Source: Reichenbachiella ulvae
GTDB lineage: Bacteria; Bacteroidota; Bacteroidia; Cytophagales; Cyclobacteriaceae
Assembly (NCBI RefSeq): GCF_025833875.1
Contig: NZ_JAOYOD010000001.1
Location: 1,426,001-1,490,000 of the forward strand
Direction of reading: 5' to 3'
Length of the DNA: 64,000 nucleotides
The notes beneath the pieces were generated by a model. That model did not search any database. It had not been told where the DNA came from and saw nothing but the letters and a program-made list of their open reading frames with translations. Below, in pieces: positions 44,951 through 53,868 of this stretch. The position numbers and the translations under genes were made by a program. Within the stretch, counting starts at the first letter, position 1. Every line of letters begins with the position of its first letter.

Positions 44951-45110
44951 TCTTAACGCTAAGCTTTGATGAGTGGGCATTAGAATTCACTAACCTTTCG
45001 TCTTGGCTCAAAGCCACGGCTTTTTTCAAATACATTACTTGTGGCAGACTTTCCAAGTGCCACAAAATTATCCTGATCGATACCCCATTCATTCATAACA
45101 TTTGTTCGAG
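44951..45110 (-). repeat. Element D: ~160-base palindrome-rich intergenic element
   Basis: It contains TTGTGGCA/TGCCACAA (45039-45046 and 45058-45065) and AAAGCC-ac-GGCTTT (45010-45023), and is bounded in the gene direction by CGAACAAATG on the left and GCTTAGCGTTAAG on the right. It starts about five bases after the stop of the 45116 gene. A 38-codon frame crosses it but reads like repeat-derived sequence. It is weaker than B and C as an attC-like site. Confidence 0.5.
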
Positions 45111-45115
45111 CACGT

Positions 45116-45772
45116 TTAGAACCTTCCCATAAGTTTATCAATCTCATCAATTAGTTGATCTTCGTTCAGGTTCCTCAAAGTAAGTGCTTCGGTTATTCCA
45201 ATAAGTTGATTGATCTTAGTTCCTTTTCTGGGAGACCATTTTGTTGCCGTTCTCCTCCCAGAGTTTCCAATTGACGTGAAATAATAAGTTGTTCCATCGG
45301 TTCCCATCATTCCGTTATTTTTGTACTTAGTTTGATCTAGTGCTGTTTCAAATAAATTATCAATCTTATCAGCTAAAGTTTTTGAGATACTTCTTTCGCT
45401 GATTATGATTTTAATATCATCCGGATTCTCTGCATACCAGATACTCCTATCGACTGATACTTTAGTCACGACATAGGTACCCTCAATATTTTCAAGGTTA
45501 ATAACATACTCACTAGTGAATGATGGAAGAACTAACAGCCTTGCTAAAGGTCGTTTGTTTAGGGTATCTAAAAGAAAAGAGCGAATTTTATTCTTATAGT
45601 CAATTTCATATTTAAAATAATCAAAATAGCTATCAACAGGTTCTAAATGATCAGATTCGATTGCTGTACGTTCAACATAATTGCTCCAAGATTCTCCCTC
45701 TATTCTTCCTGTTTGTCCATAGGAGTTCCATATGACACTAACCAAAACCAATGTTGTCAAAAAAGCTTTCAT
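45116..45772 (-). CDS. Exported protein of unknown function in the array
   Basis: A 218-residue protein with a Sec signal peptide (FLTTLVLVSVIWNSYGQ). The mature part has an N-terminal helical segment (WSNYVERTAIESDHLEPVDS), a central beta-rich part (ENIEGTYVVTKVSVDRSIWY) and a charged C-terminal helix (EDQLIDEIDKLMGRF). No family recognised. The open frame continues to 45820 into repeat R4, so the ATG at 45772 is chosen. Confidence 0.58.
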   Translation of the reverse strand: MKAFLTTLVLVSVIWNSYGQTGRIEGESWSNYVERTAIESDHLEPVDSYFDYFKYEIDYKNKIRSFLLDTLNKRPLARLLVLPSFTSEYVINLENIEGTYVVTKVSVDRSIWYAENPDDIKIIISERSISKTLADKIDNLFETALDQTKYKNNGMMGTDGTTYYFTSIGNSGRRTATKWSPRKGTKINQLIGITEALTLRNLNEDQLIDEIDKLMGRF

Positions 45773-45789
45773 ATTACTCCTGATGTGCT

Positions 45790-46048
45790 CTAATAACCTT
45801 AACAACAGCCCCCCTCCCAAAATCTCCCATAAGGAGCTGCAATCGGTTTTTCATTCGTTTATTTAAAATCCACCCCAATCTAATGCCCGTCCTGTTGACA
45901 TACAACTGCTCGGATAGGATTTGATCACAGGCCTGGACAATATACCTGAAATGAGGGATAGGATATTCGGTGGTTGACGCCCAATGTTGTGATTTCCCAC
46001 TAAAGCTGCAAAAACAGGTGGCTGTTAGGGATTACATTGGATTTTGAT
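45790..46048 (-). repeat. Element R4: shorter variant of the R repeat
   Basis: It carries the R core with the R2-type variant bases and no long right tail. In the gene direction it ends GGCTGTTGTTAAGG, 17 bases before the ATG of the 45772 gene, and begins near CCCTAACAGCCACCTG. Just beyond it, GGTTCTAGCAGCCCCCC (46051-46067) repeats the left-end motif once more and touches the stop codon of the next gene, which marks the edge of the array. Confidence 0.75.
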
Positions 46049-46066
46049 AAGGTTCTAGCAGCCCCC

Positions 46067-47038
46067 CTATTTCAGCTCTACCACTATTTTGCCTTTGGCC
46101 AGGTTGTCTTCCATGTATTGATGGGCGATGGGGACCTGATCCAGTGGATAGACTTTGTCAATATTCAGTTGAATGCTTCCCTTTTCTACTTCATCGATGA
46201 AGGCCTGAAGCAGTTCTTTGGATAGGTTTTTGGACTCTCCCATATAGACGGTCAGTCGACCCAGCGACGGGATGTCTCCCATGGGGGTAAAGTCTTTCAT
46301 CGTCCATTCATTGCCCAGGATTCCGGTCATACATACCATCCCTTTTGGGGCTATGCACTTCAAAGAATCCTTTAGCGTTTGGGTTCCGATCAATTCCAGC
46401 ACCTTATCAACTCCAGCCGGGTACAAGCTGCGGAGTTCTTCGCTAATAGATCCCGAATCGATGAGTACATGATCTGCTCCATTGTCCAGCAGGGTCTGCT
46501 TCTTAGCGGGATTACGGGTGGTAGATACGACGGTCAGGTCTTTTGTTTTGGCCAGCTGACAAGCCAGCATACCGATAGAAGAAGTCCCTCCCCTGATCAA
46601 GAGCACTTCGCCTGCTTCTATTTCCAGGGCTTGATGCAAAGAACCCGATACGGTCTGAAACATCTCAGGTATGGCCCCAAGGATGTGCCAGGGTAGTTGG
46701 CTCTCGAAAGGAAAGACGATCTCTAAGGGTACGAGCGTATATTCTGCATAGCCCCCATCAAAAAACCGCCCCATGCCACCCATGATGGCGGCCACCTGCT
46801 GACCATTGGCATAGGTACCGGAGGGATCTTCCTGTACCCATCCCACACACTCGATACCCTGTATGCGCGGAAATTCGACTCCTGGCGAATCCCCCCTTCG
46901 GGTAAATAATTCTGATCTGTTGAGTCCAAAAGCTCTGACCTGAATCAACACCCACCCTGTTTTCGCCTCAGGTTGTGCGACTTCTTTGATCTCGATGACT
47001 TCAGGATTTCCAGCCTGGGTAGTGATGGCAGCTTTCAT
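46067..47038 (-). CDS. Zinc-free MDR-family quinone oxidoreductase-like protein
   Basis: A 323-residue medium-chain dehydrogenase/reductase. It has a GroES-like domain at about 1-120 (SRGDSPGVEFPRI variant as TRRGDSPGVEFPRIQGIECV) and a Rossmann domain with LIRGGTSSIGMLACQLAKTK near 148 that binds NAD(P)H. No structural or catalytic zinc Cys cluster is seen, which fits the quinone-oxidoreductase branch. The substrate is open. The gene marks the end of the repeat-bounded array: its stop touches the last R-like motif. Confidence 0.88.
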   Translation of the reverse strand: MKAAITTQAGNPEVIEIKEVAQPEAKTGWVLIQVRAFGLNRSELFTRRGDSPGVEFPRIQGIECVGWVQEDPSGTYANGQQVAAIMGGMGRFFDGGYAEYTLVPLEIVFPFESQLPWHILGAIPEMFQTVSGSLHQALEIEAGEVLLIRGGTSSIGMLACQLAKTKDLTVVSTTRNPAKKQTLLDNGADHVLIDSGSISEELRSLYPAGVDKVLELIGTQTLKDSLKCIAPKGMVCMTGILGNEWTMKDFTPMGDIPSLGRLTVYMGESKNLSKELLQAFIDEVEKGSIQLNIDKVYPLDQVPIAHQYMEDNLAKGKIVVELK

Positions 47039-47155
47039 ATGTCTATGGGTTGCGGTGAGTGTAGCTATGTCTCTTCAATATCGTTAATATATGATTCATA
47101 TGCTACTTTTAATAAGCCCCCAATTAAACCAACCCTCACCAAATCGCCCAACACC

Positions 47156-47260
47156 TTATCTAAAATCTAGTTTCTAGCTGTCTAAAATCTAAAATTACTG
47201 GCTCTTGGCTCTTGGCTCTAGTTTCTAACTATCTAAGGTCTAACTACTAGAATCTCTATA
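47156..47260. repeat. Degenerate period-7 repeat array (TCTNNNN)
   Basis: The 314-base gap between 47039 and 47352 holds no gene I can support. Its middle is an array of heptads beginning TCT (TCTAAAA, TCTAGTT, TCTTGGC twice in a row, TCTAGTT, TCTAAGG), with a few insertions. Similar arrays lie at 48496 and 49905. Confidence 0.7.
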
Positions 47261-47352
47261 GCAGCAAAAAACCTGCGTTTACATGAGCGGTAAGCGATTC
47301 TATCTGCTTTCTCCTATCTTTAGATTGCATACTTATTTATCAACATTCCATC

Positions 47353-48495
47353 ATGATCAAAATCACGAACCCTATCCTACTAGTAGCCACCCTTTCGATG
47401 GCTTATTTGACTTCCTGCTCAGTAGCCCCTGCCAAGGAAGAGGCACAGAAAGAAGTCATTCTCAATGCCAATGATTTCGTAGTAGATGCCTTCTGGCCCA
47501 AGCCCTTGCCCAATGGCTGGATCCTCGGTGAGACTCCCGGCATCCATGCTGACAAAAACGACAACATCTGGATCATCCAGCGCCCTGCCTCCCTGTCTCC
47601 CAGAGAGGTGAGAAAGGAAGACAGCCCCTATACACCGGAGTGCTGCTCCCCTGCGCCCTCGGTGATACAGTTCGATCAGGAAGGAAATGTGCTACAGGCC
47701 TGGCAGGTAGGTGACACGACCAAAAGCGAAGTAGACGGCAACCAACTATGGGTCGGGAGCGAACATGGCATCTATGTAGACGACAGTCTGAATGTGTGGA
47801 TTGGCAATGCCAAGAATCACATGGTCATGAAATACACCAGCAGTGGCGAACTCCTGCTTCAGATAGGCATCAACGGACAGACAGGAGGCAGTAACGACAC
47901 GACTTTGCTCGGAGGCCCTGCAGACATGGCCGTAGACATGGCGGCCAACGAGGTATTCATTGCCGATGGCTATGCCAACCGCAGAGTGATAGTCTTCGAT
48001 GCGAATACCGGGGCTTACAAAAGACACTGGGGAGGATTCGGCGAAAAACCGCACGATGAGGAACTGCCTTCATTTGACGAAGTAGACTCCATCCGCTCTT
48101 TCAAAACTGCTGTACATGCCATCTCCCTTTCAGCCGATGGTCTGCTCTATGTAGTCGATCGATCCAACAGCCGCATACAGATCTTCGAGAAAGACGGGAC
48201 TTATGTCAAGCAGTTTTTTGTGGCAAAAGAAGCGGGTCCAGGTACTATCTGGGATGTCACTTTCTCTCGTGATCCTAAGCAAAGCAAACTCTACGTCGCA
48301 GATGCCAAAAACATGAAAGTATGGGTCTATGACCGCCAGAGCTTTGAGGTATTGGGGTCCTTTGGTTCCGGAGGACGAAATGCCGGACAGTTCGGCTGGG
48401 TACACTGCGTGACCATGGACTCTGAAGGCAACCTCTACACCAGCGAGGTGAAACCCGGACTGAGGGTTCAGAAGTTCAATCCCTTACCTTTATAG
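47353..48495 (+). CDS. NHL/six-bladed beta-propeller lipoprotein
   Basis: A 380-residue lipoprotein (lipobox LTSC, Cys22) with NHL-type repeats making a beta-propeller: GIHADKNDNIWIIQ, GIYVDDSLNVWIGNAKNHMV, DMAVDMAANEVFIADGYANR, ISLSADGLLYVVDRSNSRIQ, FSRDPKQSKLYVADAKNMKV and CVTMDSEGNLYTSEV. A Cys pair (PECCSPAPS) lies near 91. Peptidylglycine-lyase-like and sensor proteins share this fold; the role here is unknown. The base composition is visibly more GC-rich than the array genes to its left. Confidence 0.82.
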   Translation: MIKITNPILLVATLSMAYLTSCSVAPAKEEAQKEVILNANDFVVDAFWPKPLPNGWILGETPGIHADKNDNIWIIQRPASLSPREVRKEDSPYTPECCSPAPSVIQFDQEGNVLQAWQVGDTTKSEVDGNQLWVGSEHGIYVDDSLNVWIGNAKNHMVMKYTSSGELLLQIGINGQTGGSNDTTLLGGPADMAVDMAANEVFIADGYANRRVIVFDANTGAYKRHWGGFGEKPHDEELPSFDEVDSIRSFKTAVHAISLSADGLLYVVDRSNSRIQIFEKDGTYVKQFFVAKEAGPGTIWDVTFSRDPKQSKLYVADAKNMKVWVYDRQSFEVLGSFGSGGRNAGQFGWVHCVTMDSEGNLYTSEVKPGLRVQKFNPLPL

Positions 48496-48554
48496 ATACT
48501 AGATGTTAGATTCTAGACTTTAGATAATTAGAATTTAACGTCTGGTATCTAGTG
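48496..48554. repeat. Degenerate period-7 repeat array, minus-strand TCTNNNN
   Basis: Directly after the stop of the NHL gene. Read on the minus strand it gives TCTAAAG, TCTAGAA, TCTAACA, TCTAGTA and TCTATAA in register, the same heptad type as at 47156 and 49905. Confidence 0.65.
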
Positions 48555-48601
48555 TTTTCATTGATTGATCCCAATGCCATGGCTCATGGTTTTGATCAAA
48601 A

Positions 48602-49678
48602 CTATACACTGCATGGAATGGAAAAATGAAAGGCGCTTCCCTCACCGGGCTTAGACTTTACCCATATTTCACCCTTGTGCAGTTCTATTATTTTCTTGCA
48701 ATGAGCCAATCCGATGCCTGATCCGTCATACTTTCTCCTATCATGTAATCGCTCAAAGATGTTAAAGATTTGTTCCTGGAACTGCTTGTCTATTCCAATG
48801 CCATTGTCTTCTACAGTAAATGTCCATCCCTTTAGTTTTTTAGCAGATATTTTGACTTTGGGTGCCAGGCCAGGCTTGCTGAATTTAATGCCATTACTAA
48901 TCAAATTCTGAAACAACAATCTAAGTTCTGTCTTATACCCCATGATCTGTGGCATTTTGCCCACTTCTATGATGGCATTCGTTTCTTTTATTTTAGTTGC
49001 TAAATCTTGCTGGATTACTTCAAGCAGTTTTTGACAATCCACCATCGTCTTTTCTTTTCCCTGACCTATCCTACCATGGTCTAGTAGTGCATCAATCACA
49101 TTTCTCATGCGATGGGTTGAGTCTGAGATGAAGTGCAACAATTCACTTAAGGAATCATCTAGTTTAAACTGAAGCTCGATTAGGTTTATGATTTCAGAAA
49201 CGGTATTGAGAGGAGACTTCAAATCATGTGATGCAATAATGGCATATTGTCTCAGCTCATTGTTCTTTTGCTCTAACTCCTGCTTTTTTTGTTCTAATTC
49301 CGTCACATTTCTGAGCATGACATAGACATAATTTTCCTTGATTGGGTGAACGGAGCACTCGTAGGTTCCAGCGACCATGTGATTAGAATACTCCACCAAG
49401 CCCAGGTTGATACTCTTTCCTTCGGCTGCTACTTTTCTATAAGTGTCCATGACCATCAAACCTCCCTCATGCTCAAAGGCTTCTGGTGCTACCTCTATGA
49501 TTTTCTTACCAAAAACCTCCTCCTTTGCTTTCCTCATTTCATAGAGGATCACCTTATTCATATAGATGTATCGAATGCTTTTAGAGTCGCTCGTGTCAGG
49601 CACTTCAAAAATGCCTACCCCCATAGGCAAATCATCGAAGGTTTGGATTAGAGTTTCAAAATCAAGTAATTCAGTCAT
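48602..49678 (-). CDS. PAS-domain sensor histidine kinase
   Basis: A 358-residue soluble kinase. A PAS domain covers about 10-130 and a short coiled coil about 130-148 (LEQKKQELEQKNNELRQY). A HisKA domain follows, with His in IIASHDLKSPLNTVSEI near 154. The ATPase domain has N-box LLFQNLISNGIKFSKP, VEDNGIGIDKQ and GSGIGLAHCKKIIELHKG. This is the phytochrome-like or 'light-regulated' kinase type common in Bacteroidetes. No response regulator is adjacent, so its partner is elsewhere. Confidence 0.92.
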   Translation of the reverse strand: MTELLDFETLIQTFDDLPMGVGIFEVPDTSDSKSIRYIYMNKVILYEMRKAKEEVFGKKIIEVAPEAFEHEGGLMVMDTYRKVAAEGKSINLGLVEYSNHMVAGTYECSVHPIKENYVYVMLRNVTELEQKKQELEQKNNELRQYAIIASHDLKSPLNTVSEIINLIELQFKLDDSLSELLHFISDSTHRMRNVIDALLDHGRIGQGKEKTMVDCQKLLEVIQQDLATKIKETNAIIEVGKMPQIMGYKTELRLLFQNLISNGIKFSKPGLAPKVKISAKKLKGWTFTVEDNGIGIDKQFQEQIFNIFERLHDRRKYDGSGIGLAHCKKIIELHKGEIWVKSKPGEGSAFHFSIPCSV

Positions 49679-49828
49679 GAATTAATTTACCGATTTTATA
49701 GATATTTTCTCTCTATGACTTGCATCTTTTCGATGAATGAAACTCGATAAAATAGCGGGTATTTAATCAATGACAGGGATTATGAATCCAGATACTGTTT
49801 CAGTCTCCATTGGCTGGCTACATCTCCA

Positions 49829-49864
49829 AAACAAAAATGCGTAGAGCCCTTCCCCACGCATTTT
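49829..49864 (-). terminator. Terminator downstream of the OFA transporter gene
   Basis: A perfect nine-base stem AAAATGCGT (49834-49842) and ACGCATTTT (49856-49864), followed on the minus strand by a T-rich stretch. It lies about 110 bases past the transporter stop, after the heptad array. Confidence 0.7.
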
Positions 49865-49904
49865 AAACTTAAAACAAACGATAAATTTCATTTAGACAAA
49901 CATA

Positions 49905-49970
49905 GTTCTTGAGTCTTGTCTCTTGATTCTTGAATCTTGGCTCTAGAATCTAGCGTCTAATATCTAATAT
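49905..49970. repeat. Period-7 repeat array (TCTTGNN to TCTANNN)
   Basis: Nine consecutive heptads in perfect register: TCTTGAG, TCTTGTC, TCTTGAT, TCTTGAA, TCTTGGC, TCTAGAA, TCTAGCG, TCTAATA, TCTAATA. It ends at the stop codon of the transporter gene. This is the cleanest of the four arrays in the window. The rest of the 293-base gap holds only the terminator. Confidence 0.8.
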
Positions 49971-49971
49971 A

Positions 49972-51267
49972 TTATGAAACCGAACCCGACACCTTGTTGA
50001 GTGGCATGAGTGGCTCCTTGTCTACTTTGTTTCCTTCTTTGATAGATCGAATGTTGAACTGGATCAAAATGGAGATCACCAGTGCCAGCACAAACAAACC
50101 TGCAAAGATGTAGAGCGTTTGGGTATAGCTACCAGTAGCTTCTCTCACATAGGCTGCCAGTTGTGGTCCTACCAATCCGGCAGCTGCCCAGGCAGTCAAT
50201 ATATTGCCGTGGATGGCCGAAAGGTTTTTCGTCCCAAACACATCTCCGATGTAGGCCGGGATAGAAGCAAAACCTCCCCCATAGCAGGTCAGGATCAAGA
50301 ACACCAGTACTTGAAAGACGACCGCATTGGTAGTCTGTGGCAATAGGAAGAAAGCCCCAATCTGCAACACGAAGAAAGCCGTATAGGTCATCGGTCTGCC
50401 GATCACGTCAGAAAAACTCGCCCAACCGATGCGCCCCAGACCATTGAACAAGCCCATGGCACCCACCATCGCAGCTGCAGCTACGGGAGTCAGCCCGGCT
50501 ATCTCCTGAGACAAAGGTGAGGCGATAGATATTACCGCGATCCCACAGGTTACATTCAGGAAGAGCATCAGCCACAGGTAGTAAAAGCGAACGGTTGATA
50601 GAGCCTCTATCGAAGAAACCTGTGCCAGATCTGTTTTGATCTTCTTTTTGCTTTCAGTCTTTCCATCTGCTTCAAAGCCTTCGGGCACCCAATCTGCTGG
50701 TGGTGGAGCCAGATACTGAGCCGAGCTCATCATGATCACAAAATAGGCCACTCCCAAAATATAAAAGGTAAACGCCAGGCCCACATTCACAATCAGAAAT
50801 TGGATGATGCTACTGGCCAATAGCGCCCCAAAGCCAAAGCCCATGATCGCCAGCCCTGTAGCCAGACCTCTGCGATCCGGAAACCATTTGACCAGAGTAG
50901 ATACCGGACAGATATAGCCTACCCCAAGCCCTATACCGCTAATGACGCCATAGCCCAGATAGAAGAGATACACACTCTCGAGTTGAATAGCCAGTCCTGC
51001 CAGCACCAAGCCGACTCCATAAAAAGAGGCTGCCAGCATTCCACTCTTCCTCGGTCCCATCTTCTCCACCTTTCTTCCCAGAAAGGCCGCCGACAGCCCT
51101 AAAAACAATATGGCTATACTAAAGGCCCATGCCGTTTGCTTAAACTCCCATCCGATTCCCTCTAGTAAAGGTTTTTTCAATACGCTATAGGCATATACTG
51201 CGCCTATCGATACGTGAATCCCTACAGCTGATGCAGCAATGAGCCATCTGTTTTTGATTTTTTCCAT
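49972..51267 (-). CDS. OFA-family MFS transporter (oxalate/formate antiporter type)
   Basis: A 431-residue major facilitator with 12 predicted helices. N-terminal NRWLIAASAVGIHVSIGAVY and YAYSVLKKPL are typical of the OFA (oxalate/formate antiporter) family, as are GIGLGVGYICPVSTLVKWFP, DRRGLATGLAIMGFGFGALL and the second-half GAMGLFNGLGRIGWASFSDV. It is divergent from pflB across a 357-base gap. From this context formate, perhaps exchanged for another carboxylate, is a plausible substrate (inference). The C-terminus is cytoplasmic and charged. Confidence 0.88.
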   Translation of the reverse strand: MEKIKNRWLIAASAVGIHVSIGAVYAYSVLKKPLLEGIGWEFKQTAWAFSIAILFLGLSAAFLGRKVEKMGPRKSGMLAASFYGVGLVLAGLAIQLESVYLFYLGYGVISGIGLGVGYICPVSTLVKWFPDRRGLATGLAIMGFGFGALLASSIIQFLIVNVGLAFTFYILGVAYFVIMMSSAQYLAPPPADWVPEGFEADGKTESKKKIKTDLAQVSSIEALSTVRFYYLWLMLFLNVTCGIAVISIASPLSQEIAGLTPVAAAAMVGAMGLFNGLGRIGWASFSDVIGRPMTYTAFFVLQIGAFFLLPQTTNAVVFQVLVFLILTCYGGGFASIPAYIGDVFGTKNLSAIHGNILTAWAAAGLVGPQLAAYVREATGSYTQTLYIFAGLFVLALVISILIQFNIRSIKEGNKVDKEPLMPLNKVSGSVS

Positions 51268-51562
51268 GGTAGTATTAGTGTGTGATTATAAGATTAAGTT
51301 CTTCATAGACTAGGGATGTACATTCTATGGATAGCCAGACTCATATAGAGTTTCAGTCAAACCAAAACACCATTAATCCCCCTTGGAAGGATGTTAGTGG
51401 GATGTTCAATCAAAAAAACTGTTGGATTTGACTGAAACTAATCCGAATGCAACACCCTTGTTTCAGTAAAGGGTCGATGCCTGTCATTTTTCGGATGTAA
51501 AGAACTTTGATAACATCGGCCATCACAATGATAGCAATCACATCTAGTCCTGATGCCCATCA

Positions 51563-51592
51563 GTTTTTAGGATCTGGCGAGTTCTAATTTTG
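51563..51592 (+). promoter_or_regulatory. Possible Bacteroidetes-type promoter of pflB
   Basis: TAATTTTG at 51585-51592 matches the Bacteroidetes -7 element TAnnTTTG, with a T-rich stretch at 51563-51567 in the -33 position. The start codon follows 33 bases later. The 357-base intergenic region (51268-51624) shared with the OFA transporter shows no perfect FNR-type TTGAT-N4-ATCAA site; TTGATAACATCGGCCATCAC near 51510 is only a partial match. Confidence 0.35.
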
Positions 51593-51624
51593 TATCCGAA
51601 ATCCATTTAGAAACAATTAAGACT

Positions 51625-53868
51625 ATGTCAACTGAAGCAAAAACTGAACTCAAGCCATTAGTCAATGGGGTCTGGAACGACCAAATCGACGTGCGAAACT
51701 TTGTGCAAAACAATCTCACTGCCTACGATGGCGATAGCACATTCTTGTGTGGGCCTACCGAAAACACACAAATCCTGTTTGACATCTGCATGAAAGCAGT
51801 CAAAGAAGAAATGGCTAACAATGGAGTAAAATCCATCGACAACAAAACCATCTCTAGAATCACTTCACATGCTGCTGGCTATATCTCTCAAGACCATGAA
51901 GTGATCGTCGGTCTACAAACAGACGAGCTACTCAAAAGAGCCATGAAGCCCTACGGTGGAGCTAGAGTAGTAGAAAAAGCCTGCGAAGAACATGGGGTTA
52001 CCATGAGTCCTCAGGTCAAAGAGATGTTTGATAAGTACATCAAGTCTCACAATGATGGAGTCTTCGATGCCTACAACAACGAAATTAGAAAATTCAGATC
52101 TTTAGGATTTCTCACCGGGCTGCCAGACAACTATGCCAGAGGTAGAATCATTGGCGATTACCGCAGATTGGCTCTTTATGGTGCAGATCGGTTGATCGAA
52201 GAAAAAATGAAAGACCTGGATGGCCTCAGTGGCCCAATGAACGATGCGCGCATCAGACTGAGAGAAGAAGTCAGTGAGCAAATCAAAGCATTGAAGGATA
52301 TCAAAGTGCTGGGTGAGATTTACAACCTGGAGCTGGGCCGACCTGCAAACAATGCACAAGAAGCTGTGCAGTGGGTCTACATGGCCTATCTCGCTGCGGT
52401 GAAAGAGCAAGACGGAGCGGCCATGTCTTTGGGTAATGTTTCTGGATTTTTGGACATCTATATCGAAAGAGATCTACAGGCAGGCCTACTCACTGAAGAA
52501 CTGGCGCAAGAGCTGATAGACCAACTGGTCATGAAGCTACGCATGGTCAGACACCTCAGAATGGAGGCCTACAACGACATTTTTGCTGGTGACCCTACCT
52601 GGGTGACTGAAGCGATCGGTGGACTGAACCTGACTCAGGGACACAAAGTCACTAAGACATCTTTCAGATTCCTACAGACGCTATACAACCTGGGACCTTC
52701 ACCAGAGCCTAACATGACCATCCTTTGGTCTCCACAGTTACCCAAAGGCTTCAAGGACTTCTGTGCCAAAGTATCCATCGACACCTCTTCTATCCAGTAT
52801 GAGAATGACGACCTGATGCGTAAGACCAGAAAATCTGACGACTATGGTATCGCATGTTGTGTATCTTATCAAGAGATCGGTAAGCACATCCAATTCTTTG
52901 GTGCGCGTACCAATCTCGCTAAAACCTTGCTCCTGGCCATCAATGGGGGTAAATGTGAGATGACAGGTGCACAGGTCGTAGAAGGCATACCTGCTCTGAA
53001 AAGTGACGATCTGGATTTTGAAGAAGTGATGAGCAACTTCAAAATTGCGATGAAAGAAGTAGCTCGTGTCTATGTAGATGCGATGAATATCATCCACTAC
53101 ATGCACGACAAGTACTACTACGAAAGAGCACAAATGGCACTGGTAGACACAGATCCTAAGGTGAATGTCGCCTATGGTATCGCTGGACTCTCTATCGTAG
53201 CGGATTCGCTCTCTGCCATCAAACATGCCAAAGTAAAGGCGATCAGAAATGAAGATGGATTGGCAGTAGACTTCCAGATCGAAGGAGACTTCCCATGCTA
53301 TGGCAATGACAATGATAGCGTAGACCAGTTGGCCGTGGACATCACCAGCCACTTCAACCAGCAGTTGGCTCAGTACGAGACTTACAAGAATGCAGAGCCT
53401 ACCATGTCTATCCTGACCATTACTTCCAATGTGGTCTATGGAAAGAAAACAGGTGCTACTCCTGATGGACGAGCCAAAGGAATCGCATTTGCTCCTGGAG
53501 CTAACCCAATGCATGGTAGAGATACGCATGGTGCGATTGCTTCACTGAACTCAGTGGCCAAGCTGAACTATGAGGATGCCCTGGATGGGATATCTAATAC
53601 CATGTCTATGATCCCTAAGACCCTGGGCAATGATGAGGACAAAAGAATTCAAAACCTCAGTGCAATAATAGACGGGTATTTCACCAGAGGGGCTCACCAC
53701 CTCAACGTGAATGTACTCAATCGCGAATTGCTGGAAGATGCCATGGAGCACCCAGAAAACTATCCACAGCTGACCATCCGTGTCTCTGGTTATGCAGTCA
53801 ACTTTGTGAGACTGTCTAGAGATCAGCAGTTGGAAGTATTATCTAGAAGCTTTTTTGAAAAAATATAA
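51625..53868 (+). CDS. pflB: Pyruvate formate-lyase (formate C-acetyltransferase)
   Basis: A 747-residue glycyl-radical enzyme converting pyruvate and CoA to acetyl-CoA and formate in the cytosol without oxygen. It shows the adjacent catalytic Cys411-Cys412 in [14 protein letters not shown] and the radical Gly722 in [20 protein letters not shown]. Also present are [20 protein letters not shown] and an intact PFL domain at full length (E. coli PflB is 760 residues). Its stop overlaps the start of pflA (TAATG), ensuring co-expression of the activase. Its presence points to fermentative growth in an otherwise respiratory-looking gene set. Confidence 0.97.
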   Translation: MSTEAKTELKPLVNGVWNDQIDVRNFVQNNLTAYDGDSTFLCGPTENTQILFDICMKAVKEEMANNGVKSIDNKTISRITSHAAGYISQDHEVIVGLQTDELLKRAMKPYGGARVVEKACEEHGVTMSPQVKEMFDKYIKSHNDGVFDAYNNEIRKFRSLGFLTGLPDNYARGRIIGDYRRLALYGADRLIEEKMKDLDGLSGPMNDARIRLREEVSEQIKALKDIKVLGEIYNLELGRPANNAQEAVQWVYMAYLAAVKEQDGAAMSLGNVSGFLDIYIERDLQAGLLTEELAQELIDQLVMKLRMVRHLRMEAYNDIFAGDPTWVTEAIGGLNLTQGHKVTKTSFRFLQTLYNLGPSPEPNMTILWSPQLPKGFKDFCAKVSIDTSSIQYENDDLMRKTRKSDDYGIACCVSYQEIGKHIQFFGARTNLAKTLLLAINGGKCEMTGAQVVEGIPALKSDDLDFEEVMSNFKIAMKEVARVYVDAMNIIHYMHDKYYYERAQMALVDTDPKVNVAYGIAGLSIVADSLSAIKHAKVKAIRNEDGLAVDFQIEGDFPCYGNDNDSVDQLAVDITSHFNQQLAQYETYKNAEPTMSILTITSNVVYGKKTGATPDGRAKGIAFAPGANPMHGRDTHGAIASLNSVAKLNYEDALDGISNTMSMIPKTLGNDEDKRIQNLSAIIDGYFTRGAHHLNVNVLNRELLEDAMEHPENYPQLTIRVSGYAVNFVRLSRDQQLEVLSRSFFEKI

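Noticed and set aside
40822..46048. R elements as insertion sequences or MITEs
   Set aside because: No transposase, no clear terminal inverted repeats of transposon type and no target-site duplications; placement at gene boundaries fits a cassette-type site better.
40822..46048. CRISPR-like array
   Set aside because: Repeats are hundreds of bases long and separated by whole genes; no cas genes.
51268..51624. FNR-type site upstream of pflB
   Set aside because: Only a partial match (TTGATAACATCGGCCATCAC); no clean TTGAT-N4-ATCAA palindrome.
52738..53529. 263-codon frame on the minus strand
   Set aside because: Lies wholly inside pflB on the opposite strand, has no family features and is rich in Ser/Val/Phe as expected of an antisense shadow.
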